Below, in pieces: positions 48,100 to 58,720 of a stretch of DNA of 64,000 nt. Positions within the stretch are counted from its first letter, which is position 1, and each line of letters begins with the position of its first letter. Made by a program: the position numbers and the translations under genes. The notes under the pieces were generated by a model, which did not search any database, was not told where the DNA came from, and saw only the letters and a program-made list of their open reading frames with translations. The stretch is from Isoetes taiwanensis. Taxonomy: Eukaryota > Streptophyta > Lycopodiopsida > Isoetales > Isoetaceae. The stretch spans positions 24,246,442 to 24,310,441 of the forward strand of contig JAJEKV010000011.1 in NCBI GenBank assembly GCA_021234155.1, read 5' to 3'.

Positions 48100-48440
48100 A
48101 AAATTTTTGGTCTAACTTTGGAGCTAAATGAAGCCATGGCCATTTAGTCGAAAGCAGACAGTTGGATCAAATGAAGCCATGGCCATTTGATCAAATTCAA
48201 ACCCATAACAGCGTGGCGGTGTGAATTTGGAACAAATAAGCGCCATAAAGCCATTTGATCGAAGTGCACCGTTTAGATCCAAATGGCGCCATGGCCATTT
48301 AGCTTCAAATTCACAACATTTCAACCTTGCACCATGTTCAATAGAATGGCCATGAAGCCATTTACCAACTCACCATTTTAAGGGTATTTGGAATAGAATG
48401 GCGCCACAAGCCATTTGATCAAGTGGGAGCCATGAGGCGA
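48100..48440. repeat. Degenerate repeat: AAATGAAGCCATGGCCATTT family
   Basis: At least seven variants of AAATGAAGCCATGGCCATTT or AATGGCGCCATGGCCATTT, largely self-complementary, in 350 bp. They look like a diverged relative of the GGCGCC-centred repeat at 49745-50420. Confidence 0.7.
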
Positions 48441-49179
48441 TTTGACTAAGCTCCATCACAAAATCTACGAGGTGCCTATGTTATGCATTCTTGCTCCCAT
48501 TCTTTGTATATGTGTCAATAAAGGCGGGCATGCATAACATGGGCACCAATAAACTCTGCCAAGTGAAACCAAGTTTACGTGTCTGGCGATTATGAAATTC
48601 AGCATTTGAACACGCTACACCTACGAACATTATTCCTACCGGAAATAGTGGACTTACTTGATATTAGATAGATCCATGGTGGTATGTACTTTCGGCGATA
48701 GATGGAGCGCGGAAAAAAGCTAATCAGCCGGATGGTCCCTTGAAAGGCCAAGCCAAAAAGCCAAGAATCACACAGGATTTACGTGGCGCCAAGAAGAAAG
48801 CGCTGGCGACCGCTGTCATGGCGCCTTACAAAGTTTTCTGCCTCTGGCGCTGAAAAAAAGCGGCGCCTTATCGGCGGCGGTTTAAGAAACGAAACGGCCC
48901 GGTTAAAAAGCGCTGAAGCGGGTGCGCGTGCAGCGTCTGCGTCGTGGCATGGTAAGCCTTAAAGGAAACGGCGACAAAAGGGGCTTTAAATGCAAAAGTA
49001 CAATTTTAAAAGCGGACCATTCGACTTAGGACAAGTGGCGACCAAATTTCAATTCCGCGGCGGGAATTTTAAATTTTGTGGTGGCAAATTTTCAAATTCT
49101 GGCGGGATTTTTTGAATTCTATGTTCAAATTTGGTGGCGGTGGTAGAGGCGGGAAATATTAATTTCAAAATTCAATTTT

Positions 49180-49300
49180 GGCGGGCATGGGCGTCACGGA
49201 CGCCATGGGCATGGCGGGCATGCGCTGGACCGACCCTCCCGGCGTCGGCGGGCATGGCGGCTTGGCGGGCATGGCGCTGGGCGACCCACCGGGCCCTAAA
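49180..49300. repeat. GC-rich GGCGGGCATGG repeat
   Basis: GGCGGGCATGG / GGCGGGCATGCG units recur about five times in a GC-rich island that contrasts with the AT-rich surroundings. Confidence 0.55.
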
Positions 49301-49586
49301 TTTTGCCCGCTTTGTAGTGCGGTGAGCGACCCGGCGGCCAAAGTTAGATTATGCCCCATTGTTTTTACGGAGGACCTCATTTGCGCTTTCATTTCCGTAT
49401 TCCGGCTCTCGGCGCCTCGACCCTAAGCCCCCGGCCCGCCTTCGCCCGGCGCCTAAGCGCCAGGCGCCTCAAGCGACCTTTTTAAGCCCCCACGGTTTTA
49501 GTTTTTTCGGCCATTTCCCCACAGTTCGGCGCCTCACTCCATCAAGCTACACACGGTTTACGGGCCAAAATCAAAGAAATTTCGAA

Positions 49587-49651
49587 ATGGAAGTCGACAT
49601 TGCGGAGCAGCTTCGAATGTGGCGGCGGCTAACGCCTGCCGGAAAACGCAG
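49587..49651 (+). CDS. Possible first exon of the right-hand gene of the 11.6-kb element
   Basis: The ATG at 49587 opens MEVDIAEQLRMWRRLTPAGK and reaches CGCAG followed by GTATGTC, a good plant splice donor. Start context, composition and donor together suggest an exon. The next exon is not identified with certainty because the following 700 bp are satellite-like. No family recognised. Confidence 0.4.
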
Positions 49652-49744
49652 GTATGTCATCTACTTACCTTTGTTTCTTTTGGCGAAATAGGCGCCGCCC
49701 CTTTCATTTGAATCTTATTCTTTGAATTTGTAATGCGTAGGTGA

Positions 49745-50420
49745 GAAATGGCGCCATGAAGCCATTTGATATCCACTAACTTACATTAGGGTCTTGTTGT
49801 TGGCAAATGGCCATCGGCGCCATTTGATGTTAATAATCCTATTTTTGGGTATTGTTGTTTTGCAAATAAGCCATCAGCGCCATTTGATGTCTATTATCTT
49901 ACATTAGGGGCGTGGTTGACAAATGGCGCCATGGCGCCGTTTAATGTTCATTAACACAATAGGGTATTGTTGGCAAATGGTCTTCTTGTTGGAAAATGGC
50001 CACCCAGCGCCATTTGATGTCTATTAATCTTACATTAGGGTCACGTGGTTGACAAATGGCGCCATGGGCCGTTTAATGTTTAGTAACTTACAATGTATTG
50101 TTGTTGGAAAATGGTCTTCTTGTTGGCAAATGGCGCTCTGCGCCATTTGATGTCTATTGTCTTACATTAGGGACGTGGTTGACAAATGGCGCCATGGCGC
50201 CGTTTAATGTTCGATAGCTTACAATATTGTATTGTTGTAGGCAAATGGTCTTCTTGTTGGCAAATGGTAGCGGCGAAGCGCCATTTGATATCTATTATCT
50301 TACGATTTGATGTCTATTGTCTATCATCCATCATCGATGTCTATTATCTTACATTTGTGTAGATTGCAATGAACTTCGGATGCAAATGGCGCCATGGCGC
50401 CATTTGCTTAGTAAATCTGA
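49745..50420. repeat. About 130-bp tandem satellite with palindromic GGCGCC core
   Basis: The block CGTGGTTGACAAATGGCGCC, then ATGGCGCCGTTTAATGTT, then TTGTTGGCAAATGGTCTTCT, then GCGCCATTTGATGTCTATT.TCTTACATTAGGG recurs with spacing of about 130 bp (starts near 49910, 50043 and 50173, with partial units before and after). AAATGGCGCC and GGCGCCATTT are mutual complements, so each unit holds one or two near-perfect palindromes of about 22 bp. The array lies downstream of a putative splice donor, so it may be intronic. Confidence 0.85.
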
Positions 50421-51089
50421 TACGTCTACTTGTTTTGGTCGAGTTATTGATGCCTTTGTTCGTCGTCTTTGTTGCGGCTATGTTACGTTCGAAACACAAT
50501 TTCAATCCGACCCGGACTATCATGCCGGAATAGGGCTGGTGCATGGAAATAATCGCGGGTGAGCCCCTCCACCTCTGGGCTCGAAAGGAGGCTGCCGGAA
50601 AGAGCTCTGCCTGGCGATAAAGGAGCGACCCGATGGCCGAATTTACCGGCCGGGTATCTTGGTTAACATGAGGTTGACTAGCAAGGCGGTAGCGAAGATT
50701 GGATCGGGGGGTGGTGTGAAGACACAATCACGACGAAAATAATAGTCTACTATGTGAATTTGGAAGTTTTATGATCCCACAATAATGTGCGCTAGTATAG
50801 CAAATGTATTTGGTTGTGAGAAAGCAAAAATTTGGAGCTCTGCCATCATACAACGACTTTGAAGAAGGCGATATCGAGGGAAGGTCCACAAAGAAATCTT
50901 GAGGGGTTTTATGATTCTTACTTAATCGTTTGAGCCAGTCGAAGAACTCTGTTTCATTCGTTGTCAAGGCATTAGCCGCGAAACTACCCGCCATTGTGGA
51001 CCGCAGCGTGGCTGAAAACCGATTAGCGGGGGAAAAAAAAAACCTAAGGAGGCATTTGCGGTGCGTCGAAAAAAAGACTCCTCATCACG

Positions 51090-51420
51090 CTCACGAGGAA
51101 GATGGCCGGGAAGTGAGCAAGGAAAGGCGGCGGACAAGGGGAAGGTGAAGAGAAAGGACCACGAAGATCGATAAGGAAAAGAAAGAGAAGAAGGAAAAGG
51201 AAAGAAAAGGAAAAGAAAGAAAGGAAGGAAAGGAAGAAGAAAGACAAGAAAGACAAGGAAAAAGGGCCGGAAAGGGAGGAAGGAAGAACAAAGGGCAGGA
51301 AAGGGGCCGGAGAGGAAAGGGAACGGGGAAGCAATAGAAGGGAAAAAAGAAGAAGAAGCCACGGGGGAGTCCTCACGAGAAGGAGAGGACACCTAAAAAA
51401 AGAAGGAGAGACACTTTCGG
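51090..51420. repeat. Purine-only tract (GAAAGAAGGAAA-like)
   Basis: About 300 bp of nearly pure A/G on the plus strand. It yields a Lys/Glu-rich frame on plus and Phe/Ser/Leu-rich ORFs of up to 163 codons on minus, which I treat as artefacts of composition. Could be a low-complexity coding segment of the right-hand gene or simple repeat. Confidence 0.6.
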
Positions 51421-51639
51421 ACTCCAAGTCGATGGCGATCCCGGGCGGCATGAGAGGGGCGGCGAGCACGCACGCCGGAAGTGGTGGTGAAGTTCCAAGC
51501 CCATCACATATCAAGATTCTGCGAGCCGCAGCCAAAAAGGGTCCCCATTAAGAAAAGGCGAGCCAAAAGAAGCTCACATTAAGAATAGCTTCGGCACTTG
51601 CTTTCGAGGTGCCTCAAATCTTAAGGTGGAAAGATCGAG

Positions 51640-54008
51640 GAAGAGGAGAAGCGGCCGAGAACCGTTCTGAAGATCATTGACCACCGCCATCTTTTTCCTC
51701 TGGGCATCACATTTATAAAGCGAATAAGCGTGTTCAGCCTATACCAAGGGCACCGCAAATCGACATCTAGGCCAAGAAATATGGAGCGCGTCAAGACCTT
51801 AGTGGAATCCTTTCAAAGAGACCCACATCGGTGTTTACTCTAGCGGGCGTGATTCCATTCAATCCCCTCACAAAGAAACTACATCCTTGGAAAGCGAGGA
51901 TGACCTCATGGGGATGAACTATTACATAGTGAATGGCAATCGATACATTATGGCCGCCCGGCTTGTTTGTAGAAGACTTCGCACTGCAGAAGTCCCAAGA
52001 ACAAATGGCAAAAATTTATGAGTATCGAATTGCGAGTCTTTGCAGCGCGGTGGGCGAGCAAGAGTGCCTGCAGCTTCGGTTGTGAAGTCAATGATATCGC
52101 TGCCAAGACTATCTTCAAGGAGCCTTTCATTGATAAAATAACCCAAGCTGCGGCAACAATATGCTCTTTTGCGGGAAGCGATCCATCGGGGGCGCGGGCA
52201 ATCGTTGAGAACCATACAAGGTACATCGTGTTTTACTTTTACGCTAGATTACCAAATGGCGCCGCGGCGCCATTTCTTTGAGAAAATGGCGCCCGCGGCG
52301 CCATTTAGTCAAATGGCGCCACGGCGCCATTTAATAAACAAATAAATAAAGCGCCAAGTGGGCTATTTCATAATCATTGCATTCAAAACTAACTTCTTCT
52401 TGTTTTTCGGTTATCGGCTTTGGCTTGAAGTTACCATGCGTGGTAAGCAACCGAAAGATTTCAACCGGTGGGTCTTCATGCGGAGGATATTTTTCGGCTA
52501 TTCATGTCCCTTTGGAACTTGTGGAAATCTTGCAAACTAAAAGATAATAAAGGGCGGACTATTACATGGCGGTCAAAAGAGTCGCGACTACTTGGTCGGA
52601 CATACGAGGTGCATTAGGGGTATGGACTATGAAGGCTGTCGGATTTTGTTCGAGGAGGTCTTTGGATGGGAATACCTACGTGAAGGTCACCTCGATTATC
52701 GGTAAGCACTTCTTCAAGACAAGGGCAAAGACACTACGATCTATATCGTTCTTGAAGAAGGAGATTTTTGAATATGTGAAGGATAATTTTCAGGAAGTTT
52801 AAATCCTTCAGCGATCTCCGATCTTAGCGGTGGCGGGCTTGAGGGCCCGGCGACCTAATTTCCATGGCCACCTTGCATAGTAAGTGGGTTGAAGTTGGCG
52901 TGACCAAGGAAGGAGTTTTCGATAGCGTGCCACTGCCTTTGGCAAAATTCATACGCATAATCTTTGTCTTGCGGAGGGAGGATCTTGAAGACTTCGGTTC
53001 GCGAAGTTGAACTAGCCCGGCGGCGAGGGGGCAATTTGTTTGCAATCTGTACCCGGCATCCTTGATAGCCACGGACACTAGAGGCATCACTCCAATGTGG
53101 GACAAGACCACTCTGTCTAATTTCTTTAATCACGGTAAAGAACACCACGGTGATTCTTTCGGATAGTGGTCTTTGCAAGGCGAGCATAATTTTTGATTTC
53201 ATCGTGTTGGATGATGCGGATTCCAGATCGAGTTTTTATTAGCGCGTATGAGGGGCGAATACAAAAATCCGCTGAAGGGAGTTGGGGAGGTCCATGCACT
53301 AGTAATGCGCCACAAAGATTAGAGCCCACTGCGGTCCTCTTGTCGATGAAATTGACCTCAAATTCCCCTTCAGCGATCATCCTCAAGAAGCGCCACCGGT
53401 TCGTGTGCCCTAATGAAGGCGAAGAGGTGGAGGCCAGAGGCTATGGCGGGGAAAGCTACGCAGCGGTCAGTCTGGTGGCAAGGCTTGCGGGGGACATAAT
53501 CATGAGAAACCATTTGGGGGCGCCACATGCTCCTACCTCGTCTGCGAGAAAATGGTACCGCCCGGGGAGCGAGGGGTGTTTGATTACTTCTCTGTGGTTC
53601 TTTTGGCGGGCTTCATTGATGAATAAGAGATTTTGCATTGTCTTGAAAGTGACCGGCTTAAGCATGAGTGCCTAAAGGGGATTCTTGATAGGCTTGACCG
53701 CCCTCTTGAATCCTATACTTTTCAGCAGTTCTGTGAGAGAGACAAAGATGCTTTATTCTTTGAAGAAAGCTGTAGATCCATCAAATCTGAGAGATGCACG
53801 AAGCTCCACCCGATGTGGACTATGATGAGATCAAGAACGCACAATTCGATCCGGACATGCTTAATGATCCCACTTTCGCGCCCGCGGCGTTTGAGACCTT
53901 TCGGTCGATCCTATGGGTGCTTCTTCTAGCCATGGCCACTGGCGATCTTGAACACGATCACGATGTGGAACGATCTCGATGTGGAACGATCGATCGATCA
54001 CGGTGATC
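51640..54008 (+). pseudogene. Degenerate unrecognised gene, right part of the 11.6-kb element
   Basis: Plus-strand pieces with coding character follow one another: SKIEEEEKRPRTVLKIIDHR near 51635, GVIPFNPLTKKLHPWKARM near 51850, FALQKSQEQMAKIYEYRIAS near 51980, VNDIAAKTIFKEPFIDK then AATICSFAGSDPSGARAIVE near 52090-52215 ending at AAG|GTACAT (possible donor), IIGKHFFKTRAKTLRSISFL near 52700, a 160-codon frame at 53193-53675, ILDRLDRPLESYTFQQFCER near 53680, and DPDMLNDPTFAPAAFETFRS near 53850. Frames shift repeatedly. The minus strand at 52855-53665 is also open, so strand is not certain there. I recognise no domain. It is divergent from the VGHTHDDID gene and may be an accessory gene of the same transposon. 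Confidence 0.4.
52252..52335. repeat. Three consecutive GGCGCC palindromes
   Basis: AAATGGCGCCGCGGCGCCAT, AAATGGCGCCCGCGGCGCCA and AAATGGCGCCACGGCGCCAT follow one another within 84 bp. The core is that of the satellite at 49745-50420, but the spacer sequence is gone. Confidence 0.85.
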
Positions 54009-54334
54009 GATGAGGAACCACGAATTTTGTGATTATAATATTAAATTGTACAATAATACTTTTGTAAAGACTCCCTTTTTGCCTGTTGTGGCAAAAATTT
54101 TGATATGCAAATTGGTGAATTTGGAAATTTTAACTAATTTTGTGATGTTATGTTTCTTTACCTTCTTTATATGCACTGTTAGTATTTTTAATGGCGCCAA
54201 TAAATGACACTTTAGAGGCATATTTTTTCTTAATGGCGCTATAATTGCTTAAAAAATTGGCATTAAATGAACTAAAAAAGATTTTCGTATCTAATTGGAA
54301 TCACGAAATTTCCCATTTTAATGAAATTGTGCTT

Positions 54335-54990
54335 AATATTCTTTTCCAATTCTGAATTTGTATAAATTACCATCATTTTGTAGCTTTTCAAAACTTTGTT
54401 CCCTGAGAAACTGATCAATGCAATTGTACAATTCCCTTGGTGACTGCTTGAGGCCGTAGATAGCCCTATTCAACTTCCATATTTTATTTTCCCCTTGTTC
54501 AAAACCAAAAGCTTGTCATAGATATATGGTCTCCTCTAATTTTGCATTTAGAAAGGCAGTCTTTACATTCATGTGATGTAATTCGAGGTCTAAAGCATTT
54601 GCTATACTTAACAACATTCTGAGGCTTGTCAGCTTGACAATTGGAGAATAAGTTTCATCATAATCCTTACCCTTTTTTTGAGTAAAACCCTGAGCCACTA
54701 ATCTGGCTTTATACTCCTGACTTGCATCTGCATTTGTTTTCAACTTATATAACCATTTGCTTCCTATTATATGCTTGTCTGCTGTGTGCTCCACTAACTC
54801 ATATGTGTGTGTATCTTTGAATGATTCCATTTCCTCATTCATTGCCTCCATCCATTTATCCTTTTCTGGTGAAATCAAGACCTCCTCAAAAGTTCTGGGA
54901 ACACATGAGTCTTCTGTATGCTAAGGATGTGATCATGGTCTATATGAGTTGCTTGTATTCTTCTGCTCCTCCCTGCCTCATTTCTACCAT
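54335..54990 (-). pseudogene. Copia reverse transcriptase, N-terminal part
   Basis: The minus strand reads DKWMEAMNEEMESF, YELVEHTADKHIIGSKWLYK, ARLVAQGFTQKKGKDYDETY, SPIVKLTSLRMLLSIANAL, HHMNVKTAFLNAKLEETIYL, a TGA, then KIWKLNRAIYGLKQSPRELY and NLYKFRIGKEY. This is the opening half of the Ty1/copia RT domain. The YVDD-containing half lies 11.6 kb away at 42691, so the domain is split by the large inverted-repeat transposon. The integrase side is cut off at about 54995 by the gypsy LTR. Confidence 0.95.
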
Positions 54991-54995
54991 ATTTG

Positions 54996-57443
54996 TGACG
55001 TCCCCTACTCGTATACGATGCACTCACCGTATACAACCAGGAGTTCATCCCCCGTACCAGCTTCGTGCCAATACAGGGCCCTCCACACGACACTGCAACC
55101 GTAACGGGTTTCAGTGGGAAGAGTGGAAGGGTCATTGCACCCCGTCTCCCTCAGGGCCTACCTAGCTGCGGAAGCGTAAACATACATGTCAGTAGCATAT
55201 ACATCAACATCATATGACCATCGCGAAGGATGGTCCTCCACATATCTGCATAGACGAAGATCAGCACATCACATAGGGAATCCTACCCAAGGCTGGACCA
55301 CGGGGATGGGTGACAAGCTTGGGTCTCGAGTTCATTGCGCATGAGAATTCATGGCAATGGATTTGGCTGGCATAAGAACATGGCCTAGGGTTGTCCACTC
55401 CATCCGTCCCTCCTGTGCACACTTTGCAGAGTAGGCTGAAAAGTGTTGGGACCTGACTGTAGCCCGCCGGATGCATAGCCGAGGGGGCTATATCCTGGGT
55501 TGCATCTCCCCAGTTCCGATGGGGCAGGTAGGGATCTCTCCCTCCAGAGATCTACAATGCTGACTCAAGGTGACTAGAGGGCCCCTTGCCCGCCATTCGA
55601 CTTGAACTCAATGGAAGGTCATATTCACCACCTCACGCAGTGTCGAGCCCATGCCTTGCCCACACGCGGTGGCAAGCCATTAGACCTAGTCACGGTGACC
55701 CCGGCAGTACTAACACACCATAGGGGTCGTTCAAGAGTCGAACATGAACCTCCTTATAAGCGGTCGGCCCCTTCACCCACAACCGGGTGTGGCTCTTGTG
55801 CCACAGGCGCAACTCTGATTGTGCTAGAGAGGCTACTCTAGGAGCATCAACTACAAGGCTTTAGGTCTCTACCCCCTTCCCAATACAAGGAGTTCACGAG
55901 GAGATACATCATCCAAATACATCACAGGAAGGAACTAAAGAACTAGATCTAATCATAGAGTTAGGTTCTTTAGTTAGTGTCGAGATCTAAGATCTAGATA
56001 GCTACTATGGGCAATTTAATAGTCTAAACCCTACCGATTCTATAACTAGAAGGCGGTTTAAGCTATTAAATTGACCAAATCTGATCCTTGAGTGGCTCCT
56101 CGACACGAGTTCAACCATCCCTCACGGTGAGCCGAATTGGGGAACCCGATGGTGCAATTGGCTTGGGCGGCGTCGGGAGGCCGGTTTTGGCTCACAGGGC
56201 AGCCAAACCGAAGCTCTAAAACCCTAAGGACGAAAAACTAGCAAGCTAGGGTTTTCCTACCCTAAATAGACATGGGGGTTTAGGCTAGGGTTTCCAATTA
56301 CCCAATTTGGCATGTGGGATAATTGGAAAGGCCCCACTTGCCTTTAATGGCTAGGTGGCAAAATATGCCAACATGGAAAGGTGTGCCCTCATTAATGTGC
56401 ACATGTGCACATTAATAATATATGAACACTCCTAGCAAGTTGCCCCCTAGGGCTACTTACCTGGCTATCCGTTGGCGTACCGTCGGTCGAATTGGGCGTG
56501 TATGCGTGGAGGCGATGCGGTATCGCCCCTGGGACAGGTATCTTTTGTCTTTGGAACGTCACATTCTCCCCACCTTGAAATGATGCTGTCCGCAGCATCG
56601 TGGGTCTCCCCACCTTGGGATCTTCCTAACACGCAACTTTTTTGCAATCAGCGTGATGCCTATAATATAATCTTTATACATTTATCACGATTACCCTAAG
56701 GTAATTACCTTTAGAACATTATTACGTCATTATATCATGGAATACTTATCAACTCACAACATCATTAAACAAGGTATTCACTATCTTAAGTTTAGACAAA
56801 ATTTCAACATTTCATATCTATAATTATTGTCCGAGGTACTCTTCATTCCTTGCAACACATTCCAACAAAACTTGTGTTGCAAGTCTTCGTAACTTCGACC
56901 TCCTTGCTCTCGGGGGCTCTCTCGGCTGCAGTGTCGACACCACGTTAGTACCGTTTTAATTATTTAATAAATTTTGGTTATATGGTGACCACCCACCTAT
57001 CTACATGAATGCATGGCTAATCTCGGTAGGAAGAGGATGAATCTTCCATAATGGCCGTGGAGGCCCGCCTATATGCCTATATGCGGCTCATGCCTACACC
57101 TCTAGTTGCCAGGCGTGGAGGATATCCTTCGGCGTGGGGGCGTGAAGGATGGATTCCTCCTATCAAAGCATATATGGGGCTAAAGGTGCTTTCCCTATCA
57201 ATGCATTCCTTAATGACCTCTTTTCTCTCGAGGTCGTCTCCTTAGGTGGGACCAGTAGACTTTCTAATCTACCTTCCACTTTCGCCCAAAACGCGGTCAT
57301 GCCTACATTGACATTACACACCGCCCTAGAGATCACCGTAGTGGTCCCATCATCGGTGACAACGCATCGCGACCCATACTAAGCGTAGGTGGCATGCGTA
57401 GATTAATCTTAACTATACAAGAATTAATCTACACAAATCGACA
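54996..57443 (-). repeat. Ty3/gypsy 3' LTR, about 2.45 kb
   Basis: Plus-strand TGACGTCCCC at 54996 is the left border, where the copia sequence ends. CACAAATCGACA at 57443 is the right border, so on the coding (minus) strand the LTR reads TGTCGATTTG to GGGACGTCA, with the usual TG...CA ends. Gypsy pol frames begin directly to the right. A homologous copy lies at 10651-13422. The matching 5' LTR would be beyond the right edge. The target duplication cannot be checked inside the window. Confidence 0.75.
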
Positions 57444-57479
57444 TGCCTGAGCGATTTCTTCGGAGATGACCTTGCCGTC

Positions 57480-58720
57480 CCATTGCTCCATAAAGCGTGG
57501 GTGCTTGCTTTACTAAATCTTTCTTAAGTACCCCGTGGCATCTTCCAGCGGTAAGTGTTTCCACTTGACCAAATCTTTGGAGGAATTCGATCTCCTCGTT
57601 TTCTTGAAAGCTTTATCAAGAATCAGTGCGGAACTATTTTCAATTTGTTCCTCAGATCATTTCCAACAAGCATTGGCGAATCAAGACCGTGCGGATTTGG
57701 GGTATGCTTCTTTAGCAAACTCGCGTGGAAGACCTTATGAATCTTTAGGTGTCTTTGGCAAGTCTAGCTTGTAGGCTTGATTGCCTAGTTTTTCGACTAT
57801 TACGAAAGGTCCGACCCACCTTGGAGCAAGCTTCTTGCAATTGCCGATCTGAGCCGCTGCTTCACCTTAATCTTGAGCCAAACATCATCTCCCACTTTGA
57901 ACTCTCTTCTTGTTCGATGCTTGCATGCGTGATGCTCTTTTGGCGACTTCTTCTTTGCTAGCGGATAGCCACGAACTTCCTCTACAAGCTGCTGCATATC
58001 GGCCAACATCTCGCTGCGAAACTTCCACTTTTGACACGGGGTTGTGCCAAGTATGCGGAGTTAGGCAAGCGATAGCGTAATTGATCATAAGCGGTGACAT
58101 TTGGGATGATTCACGCTTGGTGCTATTGTATGCAAACTCCACCAAGTGAATAAATTCTTCCCACATACTTTGCTTATTCGGACATAGTTTAGTAGCATGT
58201 CCTCTAAGATCTGTTGGTCCGCTCCCCGCCGGCCATCCGTCGAGGATGATATGCCGTGCTCATGGATAGCAAATGCGGATGCGGATCGTCGCAAAGAGGT
58301 CTTGCCAAAAGGCGCTTATGAACCGGATCCACCGCCGGAGATGATCTCCCTTGGCATGCCATGAAGCACTGAAGATCTCTTTGGTGAAGAGCTTTCTTTG
58401 TATCCATGGCTGTATCGTAGTTACGCAAGGCACAAAATGTGCCATCTTCGACAACTTGTCGACCACTACCATTAAGGCATCCTTGCCTCTCATTTGTTCT
58501 TGGGAGTCCTGTGATGAAATCCATGCGATTACCTCCCACTTAGCGTTTGGCACCGCTAATGGCTCTAATGCCCCCAGAATTAAGCTGCTTCGCCTTCGTC
58601 TGGCGGCATAAGCTGACATTCCTTGATGTAGCGAGCTATTTGCTTCTTCATTCTGGCCAATAATAGGCTGCTCGCACTTTGAAATATGTTTTCATGAATC
58701 CGCATGGCCAGCTATTGGGC
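57480..58720 (-). pseudogene. Ty3/gypsy integrase, fragmented
   Basis: Right to left on the minus strand: LILHDTHNNSPIAGHADS, with His and a following Cys typical of the zinc-binding region (58680-58740), then AKWEVIAW with the overlapping frame MDFITGLPRTN, KDALMVVVDKLSKMAHFVPC of the catalytic core (58420-58560), WEEFIHLVEFAYNSTKRESS (58105-58166), [13 protein letters not shown] (57895) and [20 protein letters not shown] (57770-57830). This order downstream of RNase H marks Ty3/gypsy. The enzyme inserts element cDNA into the genome. Frameshifts occur roughly every 50-100 codons. The chromodomain expected in some lineages cannot be confirmed. Confidence 0.85.

Larger units (their letters stand above)
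42692..54334. mobile_element. 11.64-kb inverted-repeat DNA transposon of unfamiliar type inside copia
   Basis: The left end is AAGCACAATTTCATTATAAT and the right end, reverse-complemented, is AAGCACAATTTCATTAAAAT; similarity continues as GGGAAA.TTT. AATA flanks both ends (42688-42691 and 54335-54338). The copia RT frame stops at one border and resumes at the other, and it is in frame if this segment and one AATA are ignored. Inside are a degenerate minus-strand gene with a VGHTHDDID protein (44781-46640), a divergent plus-strand gene-like region (49587-54008) and several tandem arrays. The 4-bp duplication and these ends do not match CACTA (3 bp), hAT (8), Mutator (9) or Harbinger (3). I cannot name its superfamily. 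Confidence 0.85.

Noticed and set aside
51044-51535. Minus-strand ORFs of 142-163 codons, rich in Phe, Ser, Leu and Pro
   Set aside because: They are the complement of a nearly pure purine tract, so the open frame is a composition artefact.
52855-53665. Minus-strand gene across open frames of 69-115 codons
   Set aside because: The plus strand at the same place has a 160-codon frame and matches the direction of flanking coding-like pieces, so plus was preferred. The minus reading is not excluded.
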